From the NCBI GenBank assembly GCA_013822735.1, contig PNKZ01000021.1, positions 1 through 64,000 on the forward strand: a stretch of DNA of 64,000 nt. Direction: 5' to 3'. The position numbers and the translations under genes were made by a program. The stretch is from Pirellula sp. Its GTDB lineage: Bacteria > Planctomycetota > Planctomycetia > Pirellulales > PNKZ01. The notes under the pieces are model-generated. The model had not been told where the DNA came from, did no database searches, and saw only the letters and a list, made by a program, of their open reading frames with translations. Below are positions 44,889 to 52,914 of the stretch, in pieces (the stretch's first letter is position 1; each line of letters opens with the position of its first letter).

Positions 44889-45245
44889 TTATCTCTTTCG
44901 ATCCCAAGCGAAGCAGCGGACTTGGTTGCCGTCGGGGTCGCTCGTGAGGATCTCCCGATAGCCTTCGGGGTGCAGCTTGGGCGAAGTGCACTTCGTGCCG
45001 CCGGCGACGATGCGGGCATAGAGGCCGTCGAGGTCGTCGACTTCGAGCACCAGGTTCCAACGGGGCGACGGAGGTCCGGCATCGGTGCGGCCCAAGATCG
45101 CCAAGGTGCCGGCCCGATTACCGGAAAGCAGGGCGTACTTCTCAGACGTCATGCGCACGACGGAGCGCAGGCGAACGACGTCGCGATACCAGGCAACCAA
45201 GCGGGGCCAATCGGTGGTGCGAAGTTCGATGCCGAAGATTTCCAT
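44889..45245 (-). CDS. VOC family protein (glyoxalase/bleomycin-resistance-like)
   Basis: The 118-residue protein starts MEIFGIELRTTDWPRLVAWYRDVV, the hallmark N-terminal beta-alpha of the vicinal oxygen chelate fold. NLVLEVDDLDGLYARIVAGG and SDPDGNQVRCFAW, which carries metal-ligand-like residues in the C-terminal module, follow. It is a small cytoplasmic enzyme or binding protein of unknown substrate, and is complete. It is divergent from the GT9 gene at 45405. Confidence 0.87.
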   Translation of the reverse strand: MEIFGIELRTTDWPRLVAWYRDVVRLRSVVRMTSEKYALLSGNRAGTLAILGRTDAGPPSPRWNLVLEVDDLDGLYARIVAGGTKCTSPKLHPEGYREILTSDPDGNQVRCFAWDRKR

Positions 45246-45404
45246 GCGGGCACTTTATCCGCCGGCCGGCGTTGCCGGCAAGGCGAGTTCGGCGCTCGCT
45301 CGCCAAGGCGGCTGCTATCGGTGCGTCGAACCAACGTCGCTACAATCCCGCCGCCGACAGAGTCGCCGCATAAATGCATTTTCCACCGTGCTTCCGAGGT
45401 TTCG

Positions 45405-46553
45405 GTGCCCCAGCGCATCCTCATCGTCAAACTCAGTTCCTTGGGCGACGTCATCCATACGCTGCCCGCTGCGCAAGCGCTGCGCCGCAAGTTCCCCGAT
45501 GCGCATCTGGCCTGGGCCGTCGAACGTGCGCACGCCGGCGTTTTGCGCGACCAACCTTGTATCGATGAAGTGATTGAGTGGAACCGCGGCACTTGGCGCA
45601 GCTTCGCGAGTTTCATCGGCCGACTGCGCAGCCAAGCTTGGGACCTTGCGATTGATTTCCAGGGACTCTTTCGCAGCGGGTTCGTCACACGCGCCTCGGG
45701 CGCTAAGCGACGCATCGGGTACGCCCCCACGCGCGAACGGGCTCACTGGTTATACAACGAACGAATCGAGCTACCTGCGGAGCCGCTGCATGCCGTGGAG
45801 AAATCGCTGCGACTGATCGCGCCGCTTGGTGCGACGTTGCCGGGGTTGCCGCTAGTGCGCGGCTATCTCAAGAGTTCTCTATTGAAGATCGACCTTGATC
45901 GCGCAACGTTGCGGCGAGGAGCTCACGACGCCGCAGGGAACCTGCTCTTTCCACTCTCGATTCATAACGCGGAACGTTCCGCAGTGGAGGGCTGGCTCGG
46001 AGCCCATCGCTTTGATGCCTCACGAAATCGGCTGGTCATTCTCAATCCGCATTGCCGCAAGCCTGCAAATATTTGGCCCGCCGAGCGCTATACGCAACTT
46101 GCCGCACGATTGCTCGAGCAACCGGGAGTGCGCGTCGCGGTGTCCGGCGGACCGATAGCCCGAGAACTATGCGACGAAATTGCCGCGCCGCTCGGCGACC
46201 GACTCTGGCGAGCCGACGGCATGTTCTCGCTCTTAGGCTCGGCCGAGCTCATTCGCCGCGCGAGCCTGTTCGTCACCGGCGATACCGGCCCGATGCACAT
46301 CGCGGCCGCGGTCGGCGCGCCGATCGTCGCACTATTCGGCCCGGCCGATCCTTTGAAAACGGGGCCCTACACGACCGACGCCGTCGTGCTCAGCAAGCAG
46401 CTTCCTTGCGCACCTTGCTTCGCCAAACAGTGCCCGCTCGGACACCGCCCGGCAAAGTGCATGACCGACATTTCGGTAGATGATGCGTATGCCGCGGCCC
46501 TGGGCGTTCTGCAAGCCGAAGCCCCTGCACGTCCCCAAAGGATTTCTGCATGA
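45405..46553 (+). CDS. Glycosyltransferase family 9 (heptosyltransferase-like)
   Basis: GTG 45405 with GAGG upstream was selected; the frame is open far upstream (to 44367) but crosses two genes on the opposite strand and is rejected. The 382 residues begin RILIVKLSSLGDVIHTLPAAQALRRK, the GT9 ADP-heptose-binding opening. SGGPIARELCDEI and TGDTGPMHIAAAVGAPIVALFGPADP (~286-311) are the nucleotide-sugar-binding C-terminal signature. It transfers a heptose or similar sugar to lipopolysaccharide core. The next gene overlaps its stop by 4 bases. Confidence 0.95.
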   Translation: MPQRILIVKLSSLGDVIHTLPAAQALRRKFPDAHLAWAVERAHAGVLRDQPCIDEVIEWNRGTWRSFASFIGRLRSQAWDLAIDFQGLFRSGFVTRASGAKRRIGYAPTRERAHWLYNERIELPAEPLHAVEKSLRLIAPLGATLPGLPLVRGYLKSSLLKIDLDRATLRRGAHDAAGNLLFPLSIHNAERSAVEGWLGAHRFDASRNRLVILNPHCRKPANIWPAERYTQLAARLLEQPGVRVAVSGGPIARELCDEIAAPLGDRLWRADGMFSLLGSAELIRRASLFVTGDTGPMHIAAAVGAPIVALFGPADPLKTGPYTTDAVVLSKQLPCAPCFAKQCPLGHRPAKCMTDISVDDAYAAALGVLQAEAPARPQRISA

Positions 46554-47497
46554 GCGACACGACGCGAAAGCTGCGCAAGGACGTCGGCGCGCGGAGATTG
46601 TCCGTCGGCACGCCGGCGAGCGGTGCCGCGACGACCTTGAAGACATCGCGTAAGCCCGTGTCTTCGGCACGCCTCCGATTGGCGATGGTGCTCGCCCTGG
46701 CGGCCGGCGCTTTCGCGTACGAAGGGCAGTTGCGGCGCCCGATCGGTCCTTCGGCAGGCTCGCTCGACGTGCGCATCGTCGCCTCGAAGGTGCCGGCCGA
46801 TCAGCCTGCTCGCGTGAAGATCGGCACGTACAACATTCACATGGGCAAGGGAACCGACGGCCGTCGCGATCTCCCGCGCATCGCAAGTATGCTCGGCGGT
46901 ATCGATTTCGTCGGCCTCAACGAACTGCTCGGCCCGGGACTCTTTGAACACGAAGATCAAGCCGCCGTACTCGGCCGCGAGCTGCGCATGACCGGTCTGT
47001 TTACACCCACGGAAGAACGTTGGTGGCATGCTCGTTTCGGTAACGGCCTCCTATCCAAGCTCGATGTCACGAGTTGGCAAGTCATCCCCATGGCCCGCAA
47101 CTACGGCAAGAGCTTTCGCAACATCCTGCACGTGAGAGCCCGCGCCCCCAACGGTAGTCCGCTGAATATCGTCGTTACGCACATCGATCGGAGCGACGAC
47201 CGCGAGCGGCACGATCAGCTTCGAACTGCCGCCGACTACTTCCTCGCCCTCGCCAAGCCGGCAATCTTGCTAGGCGACATGAATAGCGACGCTTCCGATC
47301 CGGAGATCGTGCGGTTGTTGGCGATGCCTGAAGTCGTCGACCCGCTCGGCCAAGTGAAGGGCTTTCAAACACCGCGGCACATCGATTGGATCTTCACGCG
47401 CGGCGTCGACGTGCTGGACGCGGGAATCACCCCTGCGGGACCTTCGGACCATCCGCACGTTTGGGCCGAACTCACCGTGCCCCCCGCTGCGAAGTAG
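46550..47497 (+). CDS. Endonuclease/exonuclease/phosphatase (EEP) superfamily protein, membrane-anchored
   Basis: The 315-residue protein has ATGA overlap with the GT9 gene. A basic N terminus and one hydrophobic segment (~41-58) suggest membrane anchoring or export. The EEP core follows: KIGTYNIHMGKG (~88-99), VGLNELLG with metal glutamate, VTHIDRSDD, LGDMNSDASD (~240), HIDWIFTRG and the final SDHPHVWAEL (Asp-His pair). EEP enzymes cleave phosphodiesters or phosphate esters. Coupling to a GT9 enzyme suggests a role in envelope lipid or glycolipid phosphate handling (inference). Confidence 0.9.
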   Translation: MSDTTRKLRKDVGARRLSVGTPASGAATTLKTSRKPVSSARLRLAMVLALAAGAFAYEGQLRRPIGPSAGSLDVRIVASKVPADQPARVKIGTYNIHMGKGTDGRRDLPRIASMLGGIDFVGLNELLGPGLFEHEDQAAVLGRELRMTGLFTPTEERWWHARFGNGLLSKLDVTSWQVIPMARNYGKSFRNILHVRARAPNGSPLNIVVTHIDRSDDRERHDQLRTAADYFLALAKPAILLGDMNSDASDPEIVRLLAMPEVVDPLGQVKGFQTPRHIDWIFTRGVDVLDAGITPAGPSDHPHVWAELTVPPAAK

Positions 47498-47506
47498 CGC
47501 CGCAAG

Positions 47507-47896
47507 CTACGCCGGGTACTTGCCCACTTCGATGTGAAACCCGTCCGGATCTTGGAAGAAGAGCTGCTTCACGCCCGGGTTGCGGGCTTGGAAGTTTTCC
47601 TTGTACTCAATGCCGTGGGCCACGAGCGCTCGCTCCACAGCGTCAATGTCGTCCGTCGCAAAGGCAATGTGGTTCGAGCGGCTGTTGATCGTCTCTTCTG
47701 CGCCGCCGCCGGTCGATTTGTCGATCAGGTGAATCTGCAGTCCGTAGTTGAAGAGCCAAGCTCCTCGGAAGTCGAAGTTCGGACGCGGAATCTCCGCAAA
47801 GCCGAGCACGTCGCGATAAAACGCGACGGCTTGTTCCAACCGCGTGGTAACGCGCGAAACGTGGTGCAATTTCACGAGCGGCAACGGCGTCGACAT
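47507..47896 (-). CDS. VOC family protein (glyoxalase I-like)
   Basis: ATG 47896 (MSTPLPLVKLHHVSRV) is the plausible start; the frame is open to 47968 without coding character. The 129-residue product has LHHVSRVTTRLEQAVAFYRDVLGF, the second-module NHIAFATDDIDAVERAL, and PGVKQLFFQDPDGFHIEVG with the C-terminal glutamate metal ligand. Histidines at ~10 and ~79 plus the glutamate fit the VOC metal site. Substrate unknown. It converges with the EEP gene, 9 bases apart. Confidence 0.9.
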   Translation of the reverse strand: MSTPLPLVKLHHVSRVTTRLEQAVAFYRDVLGFAEIPRPNFDFRGAWLFNYGLQIHLIDKSTGGGAEETINSRSNHIAFATDDIDAVERALVAHGIEYKENFQARNPGVKQLFFQDPDGFHIEVGKYPA

Positions 47897-48168
47897 CGTC
47901 GAATCCCCCAATCCATTGATCAGCCTTCCCGCCGCAGCGACGCGGCGCCGCACGGCTGCCGGCGGCAACCCACCGGGCTAAGCATACTCAAGCCCTCTTC
48001 CGATTGCTCCCATGCCGGCATCCGAGTTTGACGATCGTAACGATTTTCTCGATTTTGCCGGGCCCGCTGTCGATGGATTCCTCTAGGGGGAAGTCGTGTG
48101 CGATCCTGTCGCTCGCGGCATGTTCCCTCGTGTCATGCGTTTGTGCCATGCGTCAGGGGGACCTTTCG

Positions 48169-48714
48169 ATGATTCGTTTCACCGCCGTCGGCGGATTGCT
48201 GTTGCTCGCGCTGTTCCAAACCGGCTGCTGCTGTATGACTTGCAGCCAAGGCTGCGGTCGCACCTATTGGGGCGCCTACTGCGAAGATCCGCCACGTTGC
48301 GAACCGTGCGACAACTGCGGTAATTTCACCGGTCCGTGCGGCGGCGGCTCCGGCTGTAAAGTCAGCTTCCCGTGGGACCGTTGCCGGGCCCAAGGTCGCA
48401 GCCTGTTCTCGACGTTGCTCGGCGGCCGCGGCTGCTGCGGCAGCGACTCCTGCTCGACCGGCTGCTCGGAACCCACCTGCGAACCGACCTGTGCCCCCAC
48501 GTGCGAGGCCACCTGCGCCCCGTCGTGTGAGCCTGCCTGCGGCGAACCAGGTTGCGGCGTCTCCGGCTGCACCAGCTGCGGCGGACACACCTCGATGATG
48601 GAAGCCGCCATGACGCCTCCTTGGCGCTCCTCGACGCCCGTCTCCAACGTCAGCTACCGTCGCTCGCCGGCTCCCGTCACGCACTCCGCCGGCTGCAACT
48701 GCAACAAGCACTAA
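48169..48714 (+). CDS. Cysteine-rich putative lipoprotein
   Basis: ATG 48169 has GGGGGA 8 bases upstream; ATG 48148 is an alternative. The 181-residue product begins MIRFTAVGGLLLLALFQTGC, a lipoprotein-like signal. About 30 cysteines follow, spaced as CEP/CDNC, GCCGSDSC and a run of TCEPTCAPTCEATCAPSCEP. This spacing suggests metal binding or a disulfide-rich cell-wall/surface protein. Planctomycetes are known for cysteine-rich walls and surface proteins, but I do not recognise a family. A strong hairpin follows the stop. No partner gene is evident. Confidence 0.75.
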   Translation: MIRFTAVGGLLLLALFQTGCCCMTCSQGCGRTYWGAYCEDPPRCEPCDNCGNFTGPCGGGSGCKVSFPWDRCRAQGRSLFSTLLGGRGCCGSDSCSTGCSEPTCEPTCAPTCEATCAPSCEPACGEPGCGVSGCTSCGGHTSMMEAAMTPPWRSSTPVSNVSYRRSPAPVTHSAGCNCNKH

Positions 48715-48726
48715 TTCGCCGGCCCT

Positions 48727-48754
48727 CACGTCGGGCCGCTCGCGGCCCGACGTG
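48727..48754. terminator. Strong hairpin downstream of Cys-rich gene
   Basis: A perfect 13-bp inverted repeat (CACGTCGGGCCGC with its complement) and a 2-base centre begins 12 bases after the Cys-rich gene stop. No T-tract follows, so intrinsic termination is uncertain; it could instead stabilise the transcript end. Confidence 0.55.
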
Positions 48755-48998
48755 CCACAAAGCCAAACTTCCGAAGCCGTCGGGTCTTATGATCCGGCGG
48801 CTTCGCTCGTTTTCCTGGCCAACAAATCCGGCGAACCTGATATGCGTCAGCTCGGCGATTCCCCGGTTCCGACCTAGACCCGGAGCCCGGCATGGGATAG
48901 AAATCCCCAATAAGACATTACTGTTTCGTAAGCTTCAGGCGGCACATACCCCGCATCGCGCCAACCCCCTCGTTTACCTCCGTCCCAGGCGGCCCGCC

Positions 48999-49658
48999 AT
49001 GAAATCCATCGTTCAAGGCGTCCGGCGGTTCCGCACCGAGGTCTTTGCCGAGCAACGCGAGTACTTCAAGAAGCTCGCCGCCGGCCAACATCCGCAGGCC
49101 CTCTTCATCACCTGCTCCGATTCCCGCGTCGTCCCGAACATCATCACGCAGACCGCCCCGGGCGAACTCTTCGTCCTACGCAACGCCGGCAATATCGTTC
49201 CTCCGCCTGGCATGGCGTCCGGGGGCGAAGCCGCCACCATCGAGTTCGCCGTCCAACATCTCAACGTCGAACACATCATCGTCTGCGGCCATACGCAATG
49301 CGGCGCGATGCAGGCGCTCGTCAACCCGGCGATCGCCGACGGCATGCCGACCGTGCGCGATTGGCTGAAGTACGCCGAATCGACGCGCCGCATTCTCCAA
49401 GACAACTACCAAGACTATACCGGCGACGCGCTCGTCAACATCGCCGCGCAAGAGCACGTGCTCATGCAGCTCGAAATCTTGCAGACGCATCCGGTCGTCG
49501 CCTCGCGCCTAGTGCAAGGGAAGCTCACGCTCCACGGTTGGATCTTCAAGATCGAAGCCGGCGAAGTCTTCGCCTACGACGAAGCCGACGGCCGCTTCCA
49601 ACCCCTGGCCGGTGAAAGCACGGAAGAAACAAAGCTAGAAACCGTCGCGAAGGTGTGA
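48999..49658 (+). CDS. Beta-class carbonic anhydrase
   Basis: ATG 48999 starts MKSIVQGVRRF; a frame open from 48552 overlaps the Cys-rich gene in another frame and is rejected. The 219-residue enzyme has zinc ligands Cys39 in CSDSR (with the Asp41/Arg43 dyad), His98 and Cys101 in CGHTQCGA. It interconverts CO2 and bicarbonate. A SulP family transporter begins 105 bases later on the same strand, a pairing expected for bicarbonate or anion uptake coupled to hydration. The gap between them is filled by inverted heptanucleotide arrays. Confidence 0.96.
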   Translation: MKSIVQGVRRFRTEVFAEQREYFKKLAAGQHPQALFITCSDSRVVPNIITQTAPGELFVLRNAGNIVPPPGMASGGEAATIEFAVQHLNVEHIIVCGHTQCGAMQALVNPAIADGMPTVRDWLKYAESTRRILQDNYQDYTGDALVNIAAQEHVLMQLEILQTHPVVASRLVQGKLTLHGWIFKIEAGEVFAYDEADGRFQPLAGESTEETKLETVAKV

Positions 49659-49762
49659 CGAGTGGCGAGTGGTGAGTGACGGGCACTTGCCCACAGCCAA
49701 CTCCCCGCAGACAACAAATCTCTCGCCCCTCGCCACCCATCACTCGCCACGTCCCCACGTCC
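49655..49762. repeat. Pair of inverted heptanucleotide arrays between carbonic anhydrase and SulP genes
   Basis: The left array at 49655-49682 is GTGACGA, GTGGCGA, GTGGTGA, GTGACGG, and overlaps the carbonic anhydrase stop codon. The right array at 49721-49762 is TCTCGCC, CCTCGCC, ACCCATC, ACTCGCC, ACGTCCC, CACGTCC, and ends at the base before the SulP ATG. The arms are imperfect reverse complements of each other (about 17 of 20 bases over the best stretch). Confidence 0.88.
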
Positions 49763-51760
49763 ATGCCCAAACTTCCCCCCACCATCGCACCCGCCTTCGC
49801 CGCCTGGCGACAAGACCTGCCGGCGTCGCTGATCGTGTTCCTCGTTTCGTTGCCCCTTTCCATGGCCGTGGCCGTCGCGGCGGGCGCGCCCGTTTCGGCG
49901 GGTCTCATGGCCGGCATCGTCGGCGGACTCGTCGTCGGCGCCCTCAGCGGCGCACCATTGCAAATCACCGGCCCCTCGGTCGGACTCACCGTCCTCATCT
50001 ATCAGGCCTGGCAAGAGTTCGGCATCGAAAGTCTCGGCGTACTCGTGCTCGCCTGCGGCGTGTTGCAGATTCTCTTTGCCTTCTTTCGGCTCGGCGTTTG
50101 GTATCGCGCCGTCTCGCCGGCCGTGCTGCAAGGAATGCTCGCCGGCATCGGCGCACTCATCTTCACTTCGCAGTTCCACGTCATGGTCGACGAGCGCCCG
50201 CAATCCTCGGGCATCGCCAACCTGCTCACCATCCCCGACGCACTCGCCAAAGGCTTTCCGCCGCCGACGCTCGAAACCGCCGAACAACGGGCCGCCGTCC
50301 GCGCGACGATGCAGCGCCTCAGCGGACTGCACCAAGATCAAACCGAACTCCTCGAAGAAGTGCATCACATTCTCGCCGGCGGCTCGACCTGGAGTGATGA
50401 ACTCGGCAAAGCCGACGGCGCGAACGACGCAAACAATCGCGCCATCGCCGAAATGCTCGACGACATCGAACTGGAGACGCAGCTTCAGGCCCTCGCGCCC
50501 CGGCAGCAAGCCCTGGTCGACGAACTCGCCGGCCTCCGCGGCGACGGCGCCGCCGAACCATTGGCCGCCGCCCTCGCCGGCACGCGCCGCGCGCTCGACG
50601 ACCTCCAAGCCGGCGACGTCGGCTCGGCCCGCGCTTCCCAAGATCAAGCGGAGCAACTGCTGCTCCGGGCTCGCGACACCACGAAGCATCATCGTTGGGC
50701 CGCCACGATCGGCATCCTCACCATCACGTTGCTCGTCGGTTGGCAAGCGCTCGTCGCGCGTCGATTCAACTATCTCCCCGGCGCATTCGTCGCCGTCGCA
50801 CTCGTCACGGCCGCGGCCACCATCTGGCAACTTCCGCTCTCGTTCGTCGAACTCCCCGAAAGCATGTTCGGCGAATCGTTCTTTCCGAACCTCGGCGAAC
50901 TCGCGACGCTCACGCGCCCGCGGATGATGATCCTCGCGCTCGAGTTCGCGTTAGTCGCGAGCGTCGAAACGTTGCTCTGCACGGCCCGCGCCGAACGCCA
51001 CCATGCCCACCCTCAGGCTCATTACAATCGCGAACTCTTGGCGCAAGGCATCGGCAACGTTTGCTGCGGCCTGCTCCGCGCGCTTCCCGTCGCCGGCTCG
51101 CTCGTCGGCACTTCCGTCAATGCCGACGCTGGAGCCCGTAGCCGTTGGGCCGGCGTCGCGCAAGGGCTCTGGCTCTTGCTGCTCGTCGTCACGGCCCTCA
51201 CGTGGCTGCAAGCGGTGCCGACCGCGGCGCTCGCGGCCGTGCTCGTCTACACCGGCTTCCGTCTCATCGACCATCCGGCGGCGATCCGCCTCTGGCGCGA
51301 CAACCGCGTCGAGGCCGGCATCTACACCGCCACGGCGCTCACAGTTTTCTGCGTCGGACTGCTGCCGGGCCTCATCGCCGGCGTGGCCCTCTCGCTCGGC
51401 CGGCTCATTTGGGAATTCTCGCGATTGGAAATCGAACGCCGCCCCGACCCTGAGCATGGCCGCTACGAACTAATGCTCCGCGGCAACGCCACGTTTCTCC
51501 GCCTGCCGTATTTGGCCGACGCCTTGGCCGAAGTGCCGCCCGACGCCGAGTTGCATCTCAACGTCGAAGGTCTCGACGTGATCGATCGAGCCTGTCTGGA
51601 TCTCCTGCACGATTGGCAACGGGAAAACGAACCGTACGGCGGCCGGCTCGCGCTCAATCAAGAATCGCTGGCCGCCAGATTCTGGCGCCGCCCCCGCCGC
51701 CGCACCGAAGAAAACGGCACAGCCCAAAAACCCCGCCGCGAACGCCAAGTGCCGATCTGA
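49763..51760 (+). CDS. SulP family anion transporter with STAS domain and unusual central insertion
   Basis: The 665-residue protein begins with a short cytoplasmic segment, then transmembrane helices from ~18 (ASLIVFLVSLPLSMAVAVAAG). It has the SulP signature around GLMAGIVGGLVVGALSGAPLQITGPSVGLT. A ~150-residue hydrophilic, helix-rich insertion (~155-310) lies between early and later membrane helices. The transporter core resumes at TIGILTITLLVG. A C-terminal STAS-like domain (~565-640, LHLNVEGLDVIDRACLDLL) ends it. With the adjacent carbonic anhydrase the likely substrate is bicarbonate or sulfate (inference). Confidence 0.9.
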   Translation: MPKLPPTIAPAFAAWRQDLPASLIVFLVSLPLSMAVAVAAGAPVSAGLMAGIVGGLVVGALSGAPLQITGPSVGLTVLIYQAWQEFGIESLGVLVLACGVLQILFAFFRLGVWYRAVSPAVLQGMLAGIGALIFTSQFHVMVDERPQSSGIANLLTIPDALAKGFPPPTLETAEQRAAVRATMQRLSGLHQDQTELLEEVHHILAGGSTWSDELGKADGANDANNRAIAEMLDDIELETQLQALAPRQQALVDELAGLRGDGAAEPLAAALAGTRRALDDLQAGDVGSARASQDQAEQLLLRARDTTKHHRWAATIGILTITLLVGWQALVARRFNYLPGAFVAVALVTAAATIWQLPLSFVELPESMFGESFFPNLGELATLTRPRMMILALEFALVASVETLLCTARAERHHAHPQAHYNRELLAQGIGNVCCGLLRALPVAGSLVGTSVNADAGARSRWAGVAQGLWLLLLVVTALTWLQAVPTAALAAVLVYTGFRLIDHPAAIRLWRDNRVEAGIYTATALTVFCVGLLPGLIAGVALSLGRLIWEFSRLEIERRPDPEHGRYELMLRGNATFLRLPYLADALAEVPPDAELHLNVEGLDVIDRACLDLLHDWQRENEPYGGRLALNQESLAARFWRRPRRRTEENGTAQKPRRERQVPI

Positions 51761-51938
51761 GGCGTGGCGAGTGACGAGAGCTGTCTGTAGGGAACGCCCT
51801 CCGTGGCGTTCCGTCTCGGGCGTCCGCTCTTCGAACCTTCCGTCTCGGGCGTCCGTCTTCACGACGCCAGTCCATGTCCCACTGCCGGCTCCCCGGGCAG
51901 GTCTCCCCATCTCCGAGTCTCCCCGTCTCGCCGCTCCG

Positions 51939-51997
51939 CGCCTCCCCTCGCCCCTTGCGGGAGAGGGTGGCTCGGCGAAGCCGAGTCGGGTGAGAGG
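51939..51997 (+). repeat. 59-bp repeat, family C copy 1
   Basis: The element reads CGCCTCCCCTCGCCCCTTGC at its left and contains CTCGGCGAAGCCGAG, a short hairpin. The copy at 55341-55399 is in the same orientation and differs at three positions. The two copies bracket the integron cassette cluster. Confidence 0.85.
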
Positions 51998-52020
51998 TCG
52001 CATCGCACAACGTACAACTA

Positions 52021-52148
52021 CGCCATTAGCCCCCGGCGAGCCGCCGGGGGCAAACGACGTGACGACGCCGTTGGACGCCGCAGTTGCCACGACACACCGA
52101 TCGAGATCGCCGCGCGCATTGCCCCGGGCGACTCGCCCGGGGCTAAGA
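52021..52148 (-). repeat. Double-hairpin intergenic repeat, family A copy 3 (reverse orientation)
   Basis: Hairpin GCCCCCGGCG/CGCCGGGGGC (loop AGC) is at 52029-52051, and GCCCCGGGCGA with its complement is at 52121-52143, followed by TAAGAC. Order and sequence are those of copies 1 and 2 reversed. The linker is ~30 bases longer. Confidence 0.85.
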
Positions 52149-52221
52149 CGAAACGATTCACCGCACCGCGCGCAGCCCTGAAAGGGCACGATCCGAACCG
52201 TCGCCGCGCGTTATCCGGAAA

Positions 52222-52340
52222 CAGCCTATCACGCACGCTGAAGCGTGAAAAACGAGCAAGCATTTGATACGATTGAACTTAGACGGAAAACTGTCTTGCG
52301 TGATAGGCTGCGAAGGAGCGGTCTACAGCGTGATAGGCTG
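52222..52340. repeat. 14-bp inverted repeat with third direct copy, at left edge of cassette cluster
   Basis: CAGCCTATCACGCA at 52222-52235 is the exact reverse complement of 52297-52310, and GCGTGATAGGCTG recurs at 52328-52340. Together they flank a ~60-base AT-richer middle. The position just before the first core site is suggestive of an integration or recombination region, but the function is unknown. Confidence 0.75.
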
Positions 52341-52371
52341 ATCCGTCTAACAACATAGTTAGCTGTCAGCG

Positions 52372-52773
52372 ATGCACCTCACCCAGAATCCAAGCGATGA
52401 GGAGATTCTACACGTCGTTGAGGCGTGGCTTGACGATCTCGCGGGAGGCGACTACGAGGCAGCGTTTCGTCGCACTGAGCATGACCCTTACTATCAGTGG
52501 ACGCCTGACATCATGCGCTCGGTCGTGCAGGGCTACGGATTACCAGAGCCACACCGCAGCGGCACTGTATTCACCGTCACGCCGCGAGCGTCCGCACTTG
52601 GCGGTCCGCCACAGCGCATTGTTGACCGCGATGCCGTTCGTCCACATTCTTTGGCAGAGGTTTTGTATGACCTGCCACTCAATGGTGAGTGGTCAGACCT
52701 CACAGCGACATTCCGAGTCGAGCTGCGAGGTGAAGGTTCAGCGGTCGTGTTGCAGGAGATTCATGTGTTTTGA
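52372..52773 (+). CDS. Cassette 1 gene, small cytoplasmic protein of unknown function
   Basis: The 133-residue product starts at ATG 52372, 14 bases after the G of the first core site, without an obvious Shine-Dalgarno site. It has an acidic helical start (DEEILHVVEAWLDDLAGGDYEAAFRRT), then a mixed alpha/beta body with VLYDLPLNGEWSDLTATFRVE and a hydrophobic end (VVLQEIHVF). The overall look is of an NTF2-like or DUF7668-like domain; I am not certain of the family. Its stop lies 12 bases before the inverse core of attC1. No partner and no signal peptide. Confidence 0.72.
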   Translation: MHLTQNPSDEEILHVVEAWLDDLAGGDYEAAFRRTEHDPYYQWTPDIMRSVVQGYGLPEPHRSGTVFTVTPRASALGGPPQRIVDRDAVRPHSLAEVLYDLPLNGEWSDLTATFRVELRGEGSAVVLQEIHVF

Positions 52774-52785
52774 CGAGGCCATGAC

Positions 52786-52909
52786 GGCTAACCATTCGCT
52801 GCAGTTGGCCCGCAAGCCCTCGGCAAATTGGCTCTTTGACTTCGAGTGCGTTAGGATGATTCGCAAACCCGCTCAACTTCGGGCGGGCAACTGATCAATG
52901 GCGTTAGGG
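52786..52909 (+). other. attC site 1 (integron recombination site)
   Basis: The 124-base element has R'' GGCTAAC (52786), a 9-base spacer, then CAGTTG-G-CCCGC. The right side is GCGGGCAACTG, a 9-base spacer and R' GTTAGGG (52903-52909). The left L box matches the complement of the right one except for one extra G, the extrahelical base that sets attC bottom-strand polarity. The middle resembles attC3 closely. Confidence 0.88.
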
Positions 52910-52914
52910 GCACC

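Larger units (their letters stand above)
51761..52358. other. Repeat-rich intergenic region left of the cassette cluster
   Basis: This ~600-base gap contains short heptanucleotide arrays (GCGTGGC, GAGTGAC at 51762-51782; GTCTCCC, CATCTCC, GAGTCTC at 51901-51935). It also holds repeat C1 (51939-51997), double-hairpin copy A3 (52021-52148), a small GCCCT/AGGGC hairpin (52175-52187) and a 14-bp inverted repeat (52222-52340). No gene and no integrase were found. Confidence 0.7.

Noticed and set aside
44367-45404. Long N-terminal extension of the GT9 frame
   Set aside because: The extension crosses two genes on the opposite strand; GT9 similarity starts at GTG 45405, where a ribosome site is also present.
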